Assembly (NCBI RefSeq): GCF_011682055.1
Contig: NZ_JAAQOM010000008.1
Span: 247,591 to 311,590, forward strand
Direction of reading: 5' to 3'
Origin: Telluria antibiotica
GTDB taxonomy: Bacteria; Pseudomonadota; Gammaproteobacteria; Burkholderiales; Burkholderiaceae_D
Length of the DNA: 64,000 bases
This document shows positions 16,758-25,564 of the stretch, in pieces (position 1 is the stretch's first letter; every line of letters begins with the position of its first letter). Both the position numbers and the translations under genes were made by a program. The notes under the pieces were generated by a model. The model was not told the DNA's origin, ran no database searches, and saw nothing but the letters and a program-made list of their open reading frames with translations.

Positions 16758-18438
16758 ATTCGTCTTCCCCAACCAGTGCGCCGGCCGGGATCGGCGTGGC
16801 ATAAACATGTTCCTTGAACGGCGCGACGCCGAGGCGCTGCGCCACGTCGACGAAGCGTTCGCCGTCGACGCGGTTCTTCACATAGACCTCCAGCAGGCGG
16901 CCGATGACTTCCGGCATCTGCGGTGCCGAGAACGACGGGCCGATGATCTTGCCGATGGCGGACTCGTTGCCCTGGGCACCGCCGATCGACACCTGGTACC
17001 ACTCGGCGCCGTCCTTGTCCACGCCCAGCACGCCGATATGGCCCACGTGGTGGTGGCCGCAGGCGTTGATGCAGCCCGAGATGTTCAGTTCGATGTCGCC
17101 GATGTCGTGCTGGAAGTCGAGGTTGTCGAAACGCTCCGCGATGGCGGCCGCGATCGGGATCGACTTCGCGTTCGCCAGCGAGCAGTAATCGCCGCCCGGG
17201 CACGAGATCATGTCCGTCAACAGGCCGATGTTCGGCGTCGCGAGACCGCGCGCCTTGGCCTGCTGCCACACTTCGAACAGTTTGGCTTGCTCGACGTCGG
17301 CCAGCACGAGGTTCTGTTCGTGCGTCACGCGCAGTTCGTTGAAGCTGTACTTGTCGGCCAGGTCGGCCACGAAGTCCATCTGCTCCGCGGTCGCGTCGCC
17401 CGGCGGCACGCCCGTCTTCTTCAGCGACAGCACGACGGACGCATAGCCCGGCACCTTGTGCGGCTTGACGTTGCGCTGCAGCCAGTTGGCGAATGCCTTG
17501 TCGCCCGCGTGCTCGGCGCGCGGGTCGATGTTCGGCAAGGTGAGGTAGGGCTTCGGATTGAACCACTGGGCCACGCGTTCGACTTCCTCGCGGGTCAGCG
17601 TTTCCGGGCCGTCCTTCAGGTCGGCGAATTCCGCCTCGACCATGCGCGCGAATTCCTCGGCGCCCACGGCTTTCACGAGGATCTTGATGCGGGCCTTGTA
17701 CTTGTTGTCGCGGCGGCCGAACTGGTTGTACACGCGCATGATCGCTTCCGTGTACGTCAGCAGGTGCTGCCAGGGCACGAAGTCGTTGATCACGCTGCCG
17801 ATGATCGGGGTACGGCCCAGGCCGCCACCGACCATGAACTTGAAGCCCACTTCGCCGGCGTCGTTGAGCACCGCGGTCAGGCCGATGTCGTGCACGGCGA
17901 TGGCGGCGCGGTCTTCCACGGCGCCGTTGATCGCGATCTTGAACTTGCGGGGCAGGGCGATGAATTCGGGGTGGAACGTGCTCCACTGGCGGATGATCTC
18001 GGCGTAAGGGCGCACATCGACGATCTCGTCCGCGGCGACGCCGGCGTACTCGTCCGTCGTGGTGTTACGAATGCAATTGCCCGACGTCTGGATCGCGTGC
18101 ATCTCGACGGAAGCCAGGTCCGTCAGGATGTCCGGCGTCTGCTCCAGTTCGATCCAGTTGAACTGGATGTTCTGGCGCGTCGTGAAGTGGCCGTAGCCGC
18201 GGTCGTACTTGCGCGCGATGTGCGCGAACATGCGCATCTGCGCCGTCGACAGCAGGCCGTACGGCACGGCGATGCGCAGCATGTAGGCATGGCGCTGCAT
18301 GTACAGGCCATTCTGCAAGCGCAGCGGCAGGAATTCTTCTTCGGTCAGCTCGTCGGCGAGACGGCGCCGTACCTGGTCGCGGTACTGGGCGATGCGTTCA
18401 CGTACGATGAGATGGTCGTATTGGTCGTAACGGTACAT
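16750..18438 (-). CDS. cysI: Sulfite (nitrite) reductase hemoprotein
   Basis: A 562-residue siroheme/[4Fe-4S] reductase. The cluster cysteines are in SCPGGDYCSLA (C-x5-C) and SGCINACGHH (C-x3-C); siroheme-contact regions include the arginine-rich RNIQFNW-type segment near residue 88. It reduces sulfite to sulfide with six electrons. No cysJ flavoprotein partner is present, so the electron donor is unknown, perhaps ferredoxin. The ATG at 18438 follows AAGGAATCTTGCCC; a TTG two codons upstream is less likely. It is the first gene of the operon. Confidence 0.94.
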   Translation of the reverse strand: MYRYDQYDHLIVRERIAQYRDQVRRRLADELTEEEFLPLRLQNGLYMQRHAYMLRIAVPYGLLSTAQMRMFAHIARKYDRGYGHFTTRQNIQFNWIELEQTPDILTDLASVEMHAIQTSGNCIRNTTTDEYAGVAADEIVDVRPYAEIIRQWSTFHPEFIALPRKFKIAINGAVEDRAAIAVHDIGLTAVLNDAGEVGFKFMVGGGLGRTPIIGSVINDFVPWQHLLTYTEAIMRVYNQFGRRDNKYKARIKILVKAVGAEEFARMVEAEFADLKDGPETLTREEVERVAQWFNPKPYLTLPNIDPRAEHAGDKAFANWLQRNVKPHKVPGYASVVLSLKKTGVPPGDATAEQMDFVADLADKYSFNELRVTHEQNLVLADVEQAKLFEVWQQAKARGLATPNIGLLTDMISCPGGDYCSLANAKSIPIAAAIAERFDNLDFQHDIGDIELNISGCINACGHHHVGHIGVLGVDKDGAEWYQVSIGGAQGNESAIGKIIGPSFSAPQMPEVIGRLLEVYVKNRVDGERFVDVAQRLGVAPFKEHVYATPIPAGALVGEDEYA

Positions 18439-18484
18439 GGGCAAGATTCCTTAGGGGCGGGCCAATCCTGACCCAAACTATCCC

Positions 18485-18511
18485 GAATATTAATAAAAAC
18501 CAGCTATATTC
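18485..18511. promoter_or_regulatory. Inverted repeat in cysI/cysB promoter region
   Basis: Arms GAATAT and ATATTC separated by 15 bases, in an AT-rich gap between the divergent cysI and cysB-like genes. It could be part of a LysR-type operator for the cys operon. Confidence 0.45.
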
Positions 18512-18531
18512 CAAACGACGGAGAATTTATT

Positions 18532-18558
18532 TGCTTATATGAGCCTGCGGTATAAGCA
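18532..18558. promoter_or_regulatory. Candidate CysB-type operator
   Basis: Perfect 8-bp arms TGCTTATA and TATAAGCA around 11 bases, centred about 55 bases before the regulator's start and about 105 before cysI. Size and position suit a LysR-type autoregulatory site that also serves the divergent operon. Confidence 0.55.
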
Positions 18559-18598
18559 TCCTTGTAAAATGCGGGATCGGATTGACAAGATAAGGGCA

Positions 18599-19540
18599 AT
18601 GAACCTACACCAACTACGTTTCGTGCGCGAAGCGGTTCGCCAAAACTACAACCTGACCGACGCCGCCAAGGCCTTGTTCACGTCGCAACCCGGGGTGTCG
18701 AAAGCGATCATCGAACTGGAGGAAGAGCTCGGCGTCGACATCTTCACCCGCCACGGCAAGCGCATCCGGGGCCTGACGGAGCCCGGCCGCCTCGTCCTGC
18801 ATTCGGTCGAGCTGATCATGCAGGAGATCGACAGCCTCAAGCGCATTGGCAAGGAATACGCGGCCCAGGACAGCGGCAGCTTCACGATCGCGACGACGCA
18901 CACCCAGGCGCGCTACATGCTGCCCAAGGTCGTGCAGGCGTTCATGCAGCGCTTCCCGAAGGTTCGATTGTCTTTATTGCAAGGCAATCCGCGCCAGATC
19001 GCCGACATGGTCAAGAACGACCAGGCCGACCTCGCCATCGCGACGGAATCCATCGCGGCCGTCGACGGCCTCATCACCTTGCCGTGCTACCAGTGGGAGC
19101 ACGTCCTCGTCCTGCCGCCCGAGCATCCGCTGACGAAATCGAAGGCCATTTCGCTGGAAGAGATCGCCGGCTATCCCTTGATCACGTACGATGCCGCGTT
19201 CGCGGGCCGCAGCAAGATCGACCACGCGTTCGAATTGCGCAACCTCAAGCCGGACGTGCTGCTGGAAGCCATCGACGCCGACGTCATCAAGACGTACGTT
19301 GAACTGGGCATGGGCATCGGCATCATCGCCGGCATGGCCTTCGACCACGACCGCGACCGCAACCTGCGCGCGATCCCCGTGGGCCATCTGTTCGGCATGA
19401 ACGTGTCGCGCGTGGCCGTGAAGCAGGGCGCCTATCTGCGCAGCTACATCTATACTTTCATCGAATTGCTGGCGCCGACGCTCAATCGCAAGATGGTCGA
19501 ATCGGCCATGCGCGGCACCAGCGAGAACTACGAGCTTTGA
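18599..19540 (+). CDS. cysB: CysB-family LysR regulator
   Basis: A 313-residue LysR-type regulator of the CysB/Cbl group. The N-terminal winged helix reads MNLHQLRFVREAVRQNYNLT...FTSQPGVSKAI, and the effector domain has the TTHTQARYMLPKVV segment, characteristic of CysB/Cbl (sulfate or acetylserine binding pocket, Thr-Thr-His-Thr-Gln). The ATG at 18599 follows AAGGGCA and matches the conserved N-terminus; the open frame extends 20 codons upstream through the palindrome. It is divergent from the cys operon, which it presumably activates under sulfur limitation. CysB versus Cbl cannot be told apart with certainty. Confidence 0.9.
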   Translation: MNLHQLRFVREAVRQNYNLTDAAKALFTSQPGVSKAIIELEEELGVDIFTRHGKRIRGLTEPGRLVLHSVELIMQEIDSLKRIGKEYAAQDSGSFTIATTHTQARYMLPKVVQAFMQRFPKVRLSLLQGNPRQIADMVKNDQADLAIATESIAAVDGLITLPCYQWEHVLVLPPEHPLTKSKAISLEEIAGYPLITYDAAFAGRSKIDHAFELRNLKPDVLLEAIDADVIKTYVELGMGIGIIAGMAFDHDRDRNLRAIPVGHLFGMNVSRVAVKQGAYLRSYIYTFIELLAPTLNRKMVESAMRGTSENYEL

Positions 19541-19541
19541 T

Positions 19542-20198
19542 ATGAATCGCAACAATGATCCGGTCGCGCGCTACTACGCCAGCAGCACGCAGGCCGCGGA
19601 CGCGGCGCTGTCCCGTGCCGAACGCGCCAACGACCTCGCGCGCGTGCGCGAACGTCTCGCCCAGCTGGTACGCGGGCAGACCGTGCTGGAACTCGCGTGC
19701 GGCACCGGCTACTGGACGGAAGTGATCGCCGCCAACGCCGATAAGGTGCTGGCGACCGACGTCCTCGACGCCATGCTGGAGCGGGCGCAGACCCGCCGCT
19801 TCCCGGAAGGCAAGGTCGCGTTCCGGCGCGTGGACGGCCTCGACCTGCCGGACGACCTCGGCACGTTTTCCTGTGTGTTCATCGGTTTCTGGTGGTCGCA
19901 CCTCAAGCGCGACGAGCAGGATGCGCTGCTGGCCCTGCTGCGGGCGCGGCTCGGCCACGACGTCACGCTGATCCTGCTGGACGACGCCTATGTCGAGGGC
20001 AGCAGCACGACGATCGCGCGCACGGACGCGCAGGGCAATACGTATGAAATCGTCGCGACGCCGGATGGGGAGCGGTTCGAGCTGCCGAAAAATTATCCGG
20101 CCGACAGTGCATTGCGCAAGCGGCTGGGTGGGGACGTGCGCGAGATCAGGATCGAGCGGTTGACCTATTACTGGATGCTCACCTGTCGCCTCAAATAA
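19542..20198 (+). CDS. SAM-dependent methyltransferase
   Basis: A 218-residue class I methyltransferase. Motif I is VLELACGTGYWTEV and the acidic residue after the second strand is ATDVLDAML. Substrate is not evident. It starts one base after the stop of the cysB-like gene, so the two are probably one transcript. It carries an unusual FIGFWWSHL stretch in place of the usual motif II. Downstream lies a repeat array. Confidence 0.85.
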   Translation: MNRNNDPVARYYASSTQAADAALSRAERANDLARVRERLAQLVRGQTVLELACGTGYWTEVIAANADKVLATDVLDAMLERAQTRRFPEGKVAFRRVDGLDLPDDLGTFSCVFIGFWWSHLKRDEQDALLALLRARLGHDVTLILLDDAYVEGSSTTIARTDAQGNTYEIVATPDGERFELPKNYPADSALRKRLGGDVREIRIERLTYYWMLTCRLK

Positions 20199-20203
20199 CG
20201 CAT

Positions 20204-20228
20204 GGTGGGCTCGGGGAGCCCACCCTAC
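20204..20228. repeat. Single hairpin unit, GAGCCC variant
   Basis: A lone right-hand unit (GGTGGGCTC, three bases, GAGCCCACC, then CTAC) of the dispersed repeat family, six bases after the methyltransferase stop and 14 bases before the tandem array. Confidence 0.8.
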
Positions 20229-20242
20229 GAATTGATGCTGGC

Positions 20243-20598
20243 GTAGGGTGGGCACCCCGTGCCCACCGATCCAACGGTGAATCAGGCATGTAGGGTGGGC
20301 ACCCCGTGCCCACCGATCCAACGGTGAATCAGGCATGTAGGGTGGGCACCCCGTGCCCACCGATCCAACGGTGAATCAGGCATGTAGGGTGGGCACCACG
20401 TGCCCACCGATCCAATGGTGAATCAGGCATGTAGGGTGGGCACCCCGTGCCCACCGATCCAACGGTAAATCAAGCATGTAGGGTGGGCAACCCGTGCCCA
20501 CCGATCCAACGGTGAATCAGGCATGTAGCGTGGGCACCCCGTGCCCACCGATCCAACGGTAAATCAAGCATGTAGGGTGGGCACCCCGTGCCCACGCG
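20243..20598. repeat. 47-bp tandem array, about 7.6 copies
   Basis: Seven full 47-bp units start at 20243, 20290, 20337, 20384, 20431, 20478 and 20525, with a partial eighth at 20572. Each holds one hairpin unit (GTAGGGTGGGCAC...GTGCCCAC) followed by a 23-base spacer beginning CGATCCAACGG. Most copies are identical apart from one to four changes. Copies 5 and 7 share the variant GGTAAATCAAGC, suggesting growth by duplication of a two-unit block. The array lies between a convergent methyltransferase and porin gene. Confidence 0.95.
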
Positions 20599-20665
20599 GA
20601 TGTCCGAGTAATAAGAACGTGTGACGGATGCCGGGGGTGAGTGCCGACGGTTCGTCACCGGGTAA

Positions 20666-21688
20666 TTAGAACGTGTGACGAATGCCGAGGGTGAACGCCG
20701 ACGGGTCGCCACCCAGCGCCGTCGCTGCCGGCGTGATGTTGTTCGAACCGGAGTTCAGGCCGAACGTGGCCAGGCCGTTGTTGTTCAGGCTGGCGTACGA
20801 CGCGTACAGGTTCGTGCGCTTCGACAGCGAGTAGCTGTAGGCCAGTGCCCAGGCATTGCCCTTGGCGCCGTTCTCGAGCTTGTTCTGCTGCACGTTGGCG
20901 TAGAACTTGCCCTGGCCGAACGGATAGCCGGCACCCAGGTTGTACTGCTTGAACTTGTTGTTCGCGCCATCCGGATCAGCCGACAGGTAGTTGGCCTTGA
21001 TCTCCAGGCCGCCGACGTCCGCGAACGTGTAGGCGGCGCCGATGCCGTATTCCTTGTCGTTGCCCGTCGAGACGCGCTTGAACGTGTGGTAGGCGGCGCC
21101 CAGGTACAGGCCACCCAGCTTGTATTCGGCGCCGATGCCCTTCAGGTCGCCCGACGGGCCCGTCGTCTTCTCGCCGGCCGAGTAGGCGGCCAGCAGGTCG
21201 AAGCCGCCAAACGACGCGCTCTTGTAGTTGATCGAGTTGGCCAGGCGGCGGGTCACCTTGCCCGAACCGAATGCCGACAGGTTGCTGCCGTAGAAGCCCT
21301 GGCCGAATTCGTCGGTGGCGCCGGCCACGGTGGCGATCGGCGAATATTCGCGACCCAGGGTCACGGTGCCGAATTCACCTTCCAGGCCCACGACGGCGCG
21401 ACGCTGGAACAGGCCGGCGGAATCCTGCACGCCCGTGTCGACGGCGACGCCGGCTTCCAGGTTGAAGATGGCCTTCAGGCCGTTGCCCAGGTCTTCCGAA
21501 CCACGGAAGCCGAAGCGGCTGCCCGACTGGTCGCCCGACTGGACGTTGGTGTGGCGGCCGTCCGGACCGCCGGCGTCGGCGGACTCGATGGCGGCATCGA
21601 CGACACCGTACAGCGTCACGTTGGTCTGGGCTACGGCGAACAGCGGGGCGGACGCCACCAGGGCGGCGGCCAGGCGTTTGACTTGCAT
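20666..21688 (-). CDS. Gram-negative porin
   Basis: A 340-residue outer-membrane porin of the betaproteobacterial trimeric family. A signal peptide (MQVKRLAAALVASAPLFAVAQ) is followed by NVTLYGVVDAAIE, the standard start of the mature barrel, then SRFGFRGSEDLGNGLKAIFNLE. The protein ends in IRHTF, the C-terminal phenylalanine used for outer-membrane assembly. It probably forms a 16-stranded channel for small solutes. The start follows GGAGAAACCTGA. Which solutes pass cannot be predicted. Confidence 0.94.
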   Translation of the reverse strand: MQVKRLAAALVASAPLFAVAQTNVTLYGVVDAAIESADAGGPDGRHTNVQSGDQSGSRFGFRGSEDLGNGLKAIFNLEAGVAVDTGVQDSAGLFQRRAVVGLEGEFGTVTLGREYSPIATVAGATDEFGQGFYGSNLSAFGSGKVTRRLANSINYKSASFGGFDLLAAYSAGEKTTGPSGDLKGIGAEYKLGGLYLGAAYHTFKRVSTGNDKEYGIGAAYTFADVGGLEIKANYLSADPDGANNKFKQYNLGAGYPFGQGKFYANVQQNKLENGAKGNAWALAYSYSLSKRTNLYASYASLNNNGLATFGLNSGSNNITPAATALGGDPSAFTLGIRHTF

Positions 21689-21841
21689 TCAGGTTTCTCC
21701 AATAAGATATCGTTCGACTCAAGCGATGTCGTAATCACTTGCTTGATCGGCACGAATCTTATCGAAGCGATATGTCGATTTGATGACAGAGCGCAATGTT
21801 GCACAGTTGCCACAACGCGCGGCCATCAATGCGTGACGCCG

Positions 21842-22894
21842 TCATGACACGACGTGGCCGCCCAGCGGCAGCACGATGTCGATGCGCGTGCCTTGTGGCT
21901 CGTCCGCGCCGATCGTGATGTCGCCTTTCATGGCCCAGACCCGTTCGCGCATGCCGATGAGGCCCAGCGATTCCGCCTTTTCCATGTCTTCCGGCCGGAT
22001 ACCGCGGCCATCGTCGCGGATCGTGACGAGCAGTTCGCCATCCAGCCGGAACAGATTCATCATGACGCGCGTCGCTTGCGCATGACGGGCGATGTTGGTC
22101 AGCGCTTCCTGCACGATGCGGAAGATGGCCGTGCTGGCCGCGTCGTCCAGCCGCAGCTCCGCTTCGTCGGCGAGGAGGGTGGTGGGGATGCCGTAGCGTT
22201 CCACGAAATCGTCGCGCAGGCCCTGCAGCGCGAAATACAGGCCGCCTTCGTCGAGCGCGCGCGGGCGCAGGTTGGTGGCGATGCGGCGCAGCGACGTGAT
22301 CGCGGTCAGCAGGTTGTCTTCCATGCCGCGCATCAGGCGCAGGCTGTCGGATGGCGTGCCGTCGGCCTGCTGCAGCAGGGTAAGGTCCATGCGCAGCGAT
22401 GCGAGCAGCTGGCCGAGGTCGTCGTGCAGTTCGCGCGCGATGTGCGTGCGCTCTTCCTCGCGGATGGTCTGCAGGGCGGCGGACAGCTGGCGCAGCTGGT
22501 CGTGCGAGCGGGTCAGTTTTTCCTGCACGTGGCGGCGTTCGCTGACGTCGCGCATGACCACCGTATAGAAGGGGGCGCCCGCGTTCGCGCGCGAGATCGA
22601 GCCTTCGATGGGGAAGCGCTCGCCGTCGTTGCGCAAGCCGACGACCGTGTAATCGGTCGCGCGGCGGCCCGCGCGCCCGCTGCCGGGCCGGAAATAATCG
22701 ACGGGCTCGCCCGCGCGGTCGGCCCGGCCGGCCGGTTCCTCGAGGTAGCGGCCCAGCGGACTCCCGACCATCTGCTCGACACTCGTGCCGAACAGTGCCG
22801 CCGCCGCGGGATTGGCCATGACGATGGTGTTTGCGCGGTCGGCGGAGATGATGGCTTCGCTGACGTGGTTGACGATCTGGCGGCTGGCCGGCAC
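21842..22894 (-). CDS. PAS-domain sensor kinase (HisKA_3 type)
   Basis: A 350-residue protein with one PAS domain (about 5-120) and a NarX/UhpB-type kinase core. The phosphorylation site is the His in EERTHIARELHDDLGQLLA, and the ATPase domain has IVQEALTNIARHA and IRDDGRGI. No transmembrane segments, so cytosolic. The GTG start at 22894 lies 9 bases after AGGGGAG. Such kinases usually signal to NarL-type regulators; the adjacent regulator is instead LytTR-type, so the cognate partner is not evident. Confidence 0.85.
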   Translation of the reverse strand: MPASRQIVNHVSEAIISADRANTIVMANPAAAALFGTSVEQMVGSPLGRYLEEPAGRADRAGEPVDYFRPGSGRAGRRATDYTVVGLRNDGERFPIEGSISRANAGAPFYTVVMRDVSERRHVQEKLTRSHDQLRQLSAALQTIREEERTHIARELHDDLGQLLASLRMDLTLLQQADGTPSDSLRLMRGMEDNLLTAITSLRRIATNLRPRALDEGGLYFALQGLRDDFVERYGIPTTLLADEAELRLDDAASTAIFRIVQEALTNIARHAQATRVMMNLFRLDGELLVTIRDDGRGIRPEDMEKAESLGLIGMRERVWAMKGDITIGADEPQGTRIDIVLPLGGHVVS

Positions 22895-23039
22895 GGTATC
22901 GGGCTCCCCTGATGTGCGCCTGCCCAGACTATGGCCGACCGCAAGCCCGGCCAGGAAGCAGGCTGCGGCCCGGCCGGAAACGCGGGGGCGGCGCGGTCGT
23001 TTCGCCTACCTTACCCGCCATGCAAACCGCCGGCTTGAC

Positions 23040-23819
23040 TTACATCTGCTTGAAGAGGTGCAGGAAGCTGCGGCTGACTTCGAGTTTTTCCGGACGGCCC
23101 TTGATCAGGACGAGGTGACGGCCGCGGATGTCGCGCGTCACGCCTTCGATGGCGTTGACGTTGACGAGCGTGGCGCGGTGGATCTGCCAGAACAGCGACG
23201 GATCGAGTTCATCCGCGAGGTCGCGCACGGGCTTGCGGATCAGCGCTTCGAACTTCTCGGTCTGGACGCACGTGTATTTTTCGTCCGACCGGAAGAACAG
23301 GATTTCCTCGACGGGGATCATGCGCAGGTCCTGGCCGATGCTGGCCTGGATCCATTGCAGGTACTTCGGCTTCGGCGCAGCGATCTTCTCGGCGAGCTGC
23401 GACAGCATCGCCGTGACCGTGTCGCTGACGTTGACGGCCGCGGTGGCCGCCTGCGCCGGCGTCGCCAGGCGTTCCTTCAGGCGCTCGACGGTGATCTTCA
23501 GGCGCTCCGGCTCGGGCGGTTTCAGCACGTAGTCGATGGCGCCGCGCTCGAACGCTTCCACGGCGTACTGGTCGTACGCGGTGACGAACACGACCTGGGT
23601 CGCGTCGCCGATGTCGCGCGCCGCTTCCATGCCCGTCTTGCCCGGCATGCGGATGTCGAGGAACGTGAGGTCGGGCTTCAGTTCGTCGACCAGTTGCACG
23701 GCCTCGTCGCCATTCTTCGCCTCGCCGACAATCGTGAGGTCCGGCCACACCTGGGACAATCGGGTGCGCAGCAGGTCGCGCATCAGTCTTTCGTCATCGG
23801 CAATGATAGCGGTTGGCAT
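23040..23819 (-). CDS. LytTR-family response regulator
   Basis: A 259-residue regulator with a receiver domain (about 1-120: IIADDERLMR, phosphoacceptor Asp in LTFLDIRMPG, lysine in YVLKPP) and a C-terminal LytTR DNA-binding domain (about 155-258: EEILFFRSDEKYTCV and FWQIHRATLVNVNAI). It is likely phosphorylated by the LytS-like kinase encoded just upstream in the same direction, 70 bases away. Targets are unknown. Confidence 0.93.
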   Translation of the reverse strand: MPTAIIADDERLMRDLLRTRLSQVWPDLTIVGEAKNGDEAVQLVDELKPDLTFLDIRMPGKTGMEAARDIGDATQVVFVTAYDQYAVEAFERGAIDYVLKPPEPERLKITVERLKERLATPAQAATAAVNVSDTVTAMLSQLAEKIAAPKPKYLQWIQASIGQDLRMIPVEEILFFRSDEKYTCVQTEKFEALIRKPVRDLADELDPSLFWQIHRATLVNVNAIEGVTRDIRGRHLVLIKGRPEKLEVSRSFLHLFKQM

Positions 23820-23889
23820 GGTCGGGTCGGGGCAGTCAAGGAATGTCGATTATTCAACGAATTGTCGGGACAAGCAATACCCGGCATGC

Positions 23890-25302
23890 CTACTTTGGCG
23901 CGAGCTGCGGGGCGAGCTGATAAGGTACTTCGATGGTAGCGATGACACCGCAAGGGCTGTTGGCCGCGATGTGCAACTGGCCCGCGTCGCCGTGCAGCAG
24001 TTTCAGCCGTTCGCGGATGTTCGACAGGCCGAGCCCCGTCCCCTTGCTGGGCATGACGCCGAAGCCGACGCCGTCGTCCGCGACGGTCACCCGCAGCTTG
24101 CTGTCGACCACTTCCGCCGTGACGGCCAGGTGGCCGCCCTCCGGCTTGCATTCGAGGCCGTGCTTGATCGCGTTCTCGACCATCGACTGCAGCATCATCG
24201 GGGGAAACGCGGCGCTGCGCAGGCCTTCCGGCACGTGCAGATCGACGGTCAGCCGTTCTTCCATGCGCATCTTGAGCAGGTCGAGGTAGGACTTGACCAT
24301 GTCGACCTCGCGCCCCAGGTTCGTGACGAGGTTGTTGTCGCGCATTTGCGGCAGCACGGCGCGCAGGTACTGGATCAAGGTGCGCTGCATCGCCGAGGCG
24401 CGCGGGGGATTCGTCTCGATCAAATGTTCGACGGAAGCGAGCGTGTTGAACAGGAAGTGCGGCTCGACTTGCGCCTGCATGGCCTGCATCTTCGCTTCGG
24501 ACAGCTGGCGCTGCATCGACTCGCGTTCCGCGGCGGCCGTGGCCGATTGCATCTCGGCTTCGGCGCGCTTCTTGCCGCCCACGAGGGCCTTCGTGCCGAA
24601 CAGCGCGAGGATCAACAGCCAGACGAAGCTCGTGAACCACGTCGACGCCTGCTTGTGGTAGCTGCGCGCCTTCGCTTCGGCCGCGTCGTCGACGGCCGCT
24701 TCGATGGCGTTGGACAATTCCTCGCCGATTTGCGGCGGCAGGTCGATGTGGACTTCCTCGCCGTTCGCGCCGCGGATCGTCTTCGTGACGGGATGGGCGC
24801 CTTTGCCGGCCGCCGGCGCGGGCGGGGCAGGCGGTGCCGGCGGCGCGACGGGGGCATCGTCGGCGTCGGCCGATTTTTCCGCTCCGGCGGCCGCCGCTTC
24901 GTCGGCCGCGGCCGCCGCGGCGTCGGCCTTCGCTCGTGCGGCGTCGACCTTGCCGGCCGCCGCGTTCGCCGCCGCCTCGGCCTTGGCGGCCTCGACCTCG
25001 GGATTGATCGTGATCGCGCCGTGGCGGCTGTTCTTGCCCGGATTGATGTGGATGCCGCTGTCGTCGATCGTGACGGTGGGCTCGGGCTTGCGCGGCTTGT
25101 GTTCCGTGCGCGCGATCTCTTCCTCGCCGCCGGAAAACAATTCGTCCTGCAAAATCTGGCCGGCGACGAGCATCAACGCGGCGAACAGGAAAAACTTCCA
25201 CCACGACAAATGCGTCACCCACGTCGCGACGGCGTCGAAGCCGCGATGCAGCGACGACAGGGTGGTCGAAAAAGCTTGATGGGTAGAACGCCGTGTTTGC
25301 AT
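23890..25302 (-). CDS. LytS-like sensor histidine kinase
   Basis: A 470-residue membrane kinase. Helix 1 is at about 34-53 (WWKFFLFAALMLVAGQIL) and helix 2 at about 218-238 (FVWLLILALFGTKALVG). Between them lies an unusual loop of some 165 residues, rich in Ala, Asp, Glu and Pro (including a run of APPAPPAPPAP), presumably periplasmic. The kinase core follows: QVEPHFLFNTLASVEHLIE with the phosphorylated His, then VENAIKHGLE, DDGVGFG and GTGLGLSNIRERL. The ATG at 25302 was chosen because the sequence upstream has no family similarity. It pairs with the LytTR regulator. Confidence 0.9.
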   Translation of the reverse strand: MQTRRSTHQAFSTTLSSLHRGFDAVATWVTHLSWWKFFLFAALMLVAGQILQDELFSGGEEEIARTEHKPRKPEPTVTIDDSGIHINPGKNSRHGAITINPEVEAAKAEAAANAAAGKVDAARAKADAAAAAADEAAAAGAEKSADADDAPVAPPAPPAPPAPAAGKGAHPVTKTIRGANGEEVHIDLPPQIGEELSNAIEAAVDDAAEAKARSYHKQASTWFTSFVWLLILALFGTKALVGGKKRAEAEMQSATAAAERESMQRQLSEAKMQAMQAQVEPHFLFNTLASVEHLIETNPPRASAMQRTLIQYLRAVLPQMRDNNLVTNLGREVDMVKSYLDLLKMRMEERLTVDLHVPEGLRSAAFPPMMLQSMVENAIKHGLECKPEGGHLAVTAEVVDSKLRVTVADDGVGFGVMPSKGTGLGLSNIRERLKLLHGDAGQLHIAANSPCGVIATIEVPYQLAPQLAPK

Positions 25303-25564
25303 GAAACTCGTCTTTATCAAAGATGCGGCGAGTGTAACCGCTGGCACAGTGGCCGGCCACTGTTGGAATGATGAAAGCTTAGTTTCCCCAGGCGCGCGCC
25401 GCCATCGTTTTGCGACAGCCTGCAGGATTCCCGCCCTGGAATGCACAGGTTGATGACGCCATAATGACATGTAGAAAAACTGTTAATCGGCAATATTGCG
25501 CGGTATGATGAATGCCGTCCTGGCTGCGCCAGCCCATCCTTCGCGATATGAAAGGGGTTTGCCG

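Noticed and set aside
16679..17986. Long Arg/Gly-rich frame overlapping cysI and the DUF934 gene
   Set aside because: It is in a different frame of the same strand, has no recognisable motif and is explained by high GC.
20243..20598. CRISPR array
   Set aside because: The repeats are contiguous and the 23-base interval is almost identical in every copy. There are no unique spacers and no cas genes.
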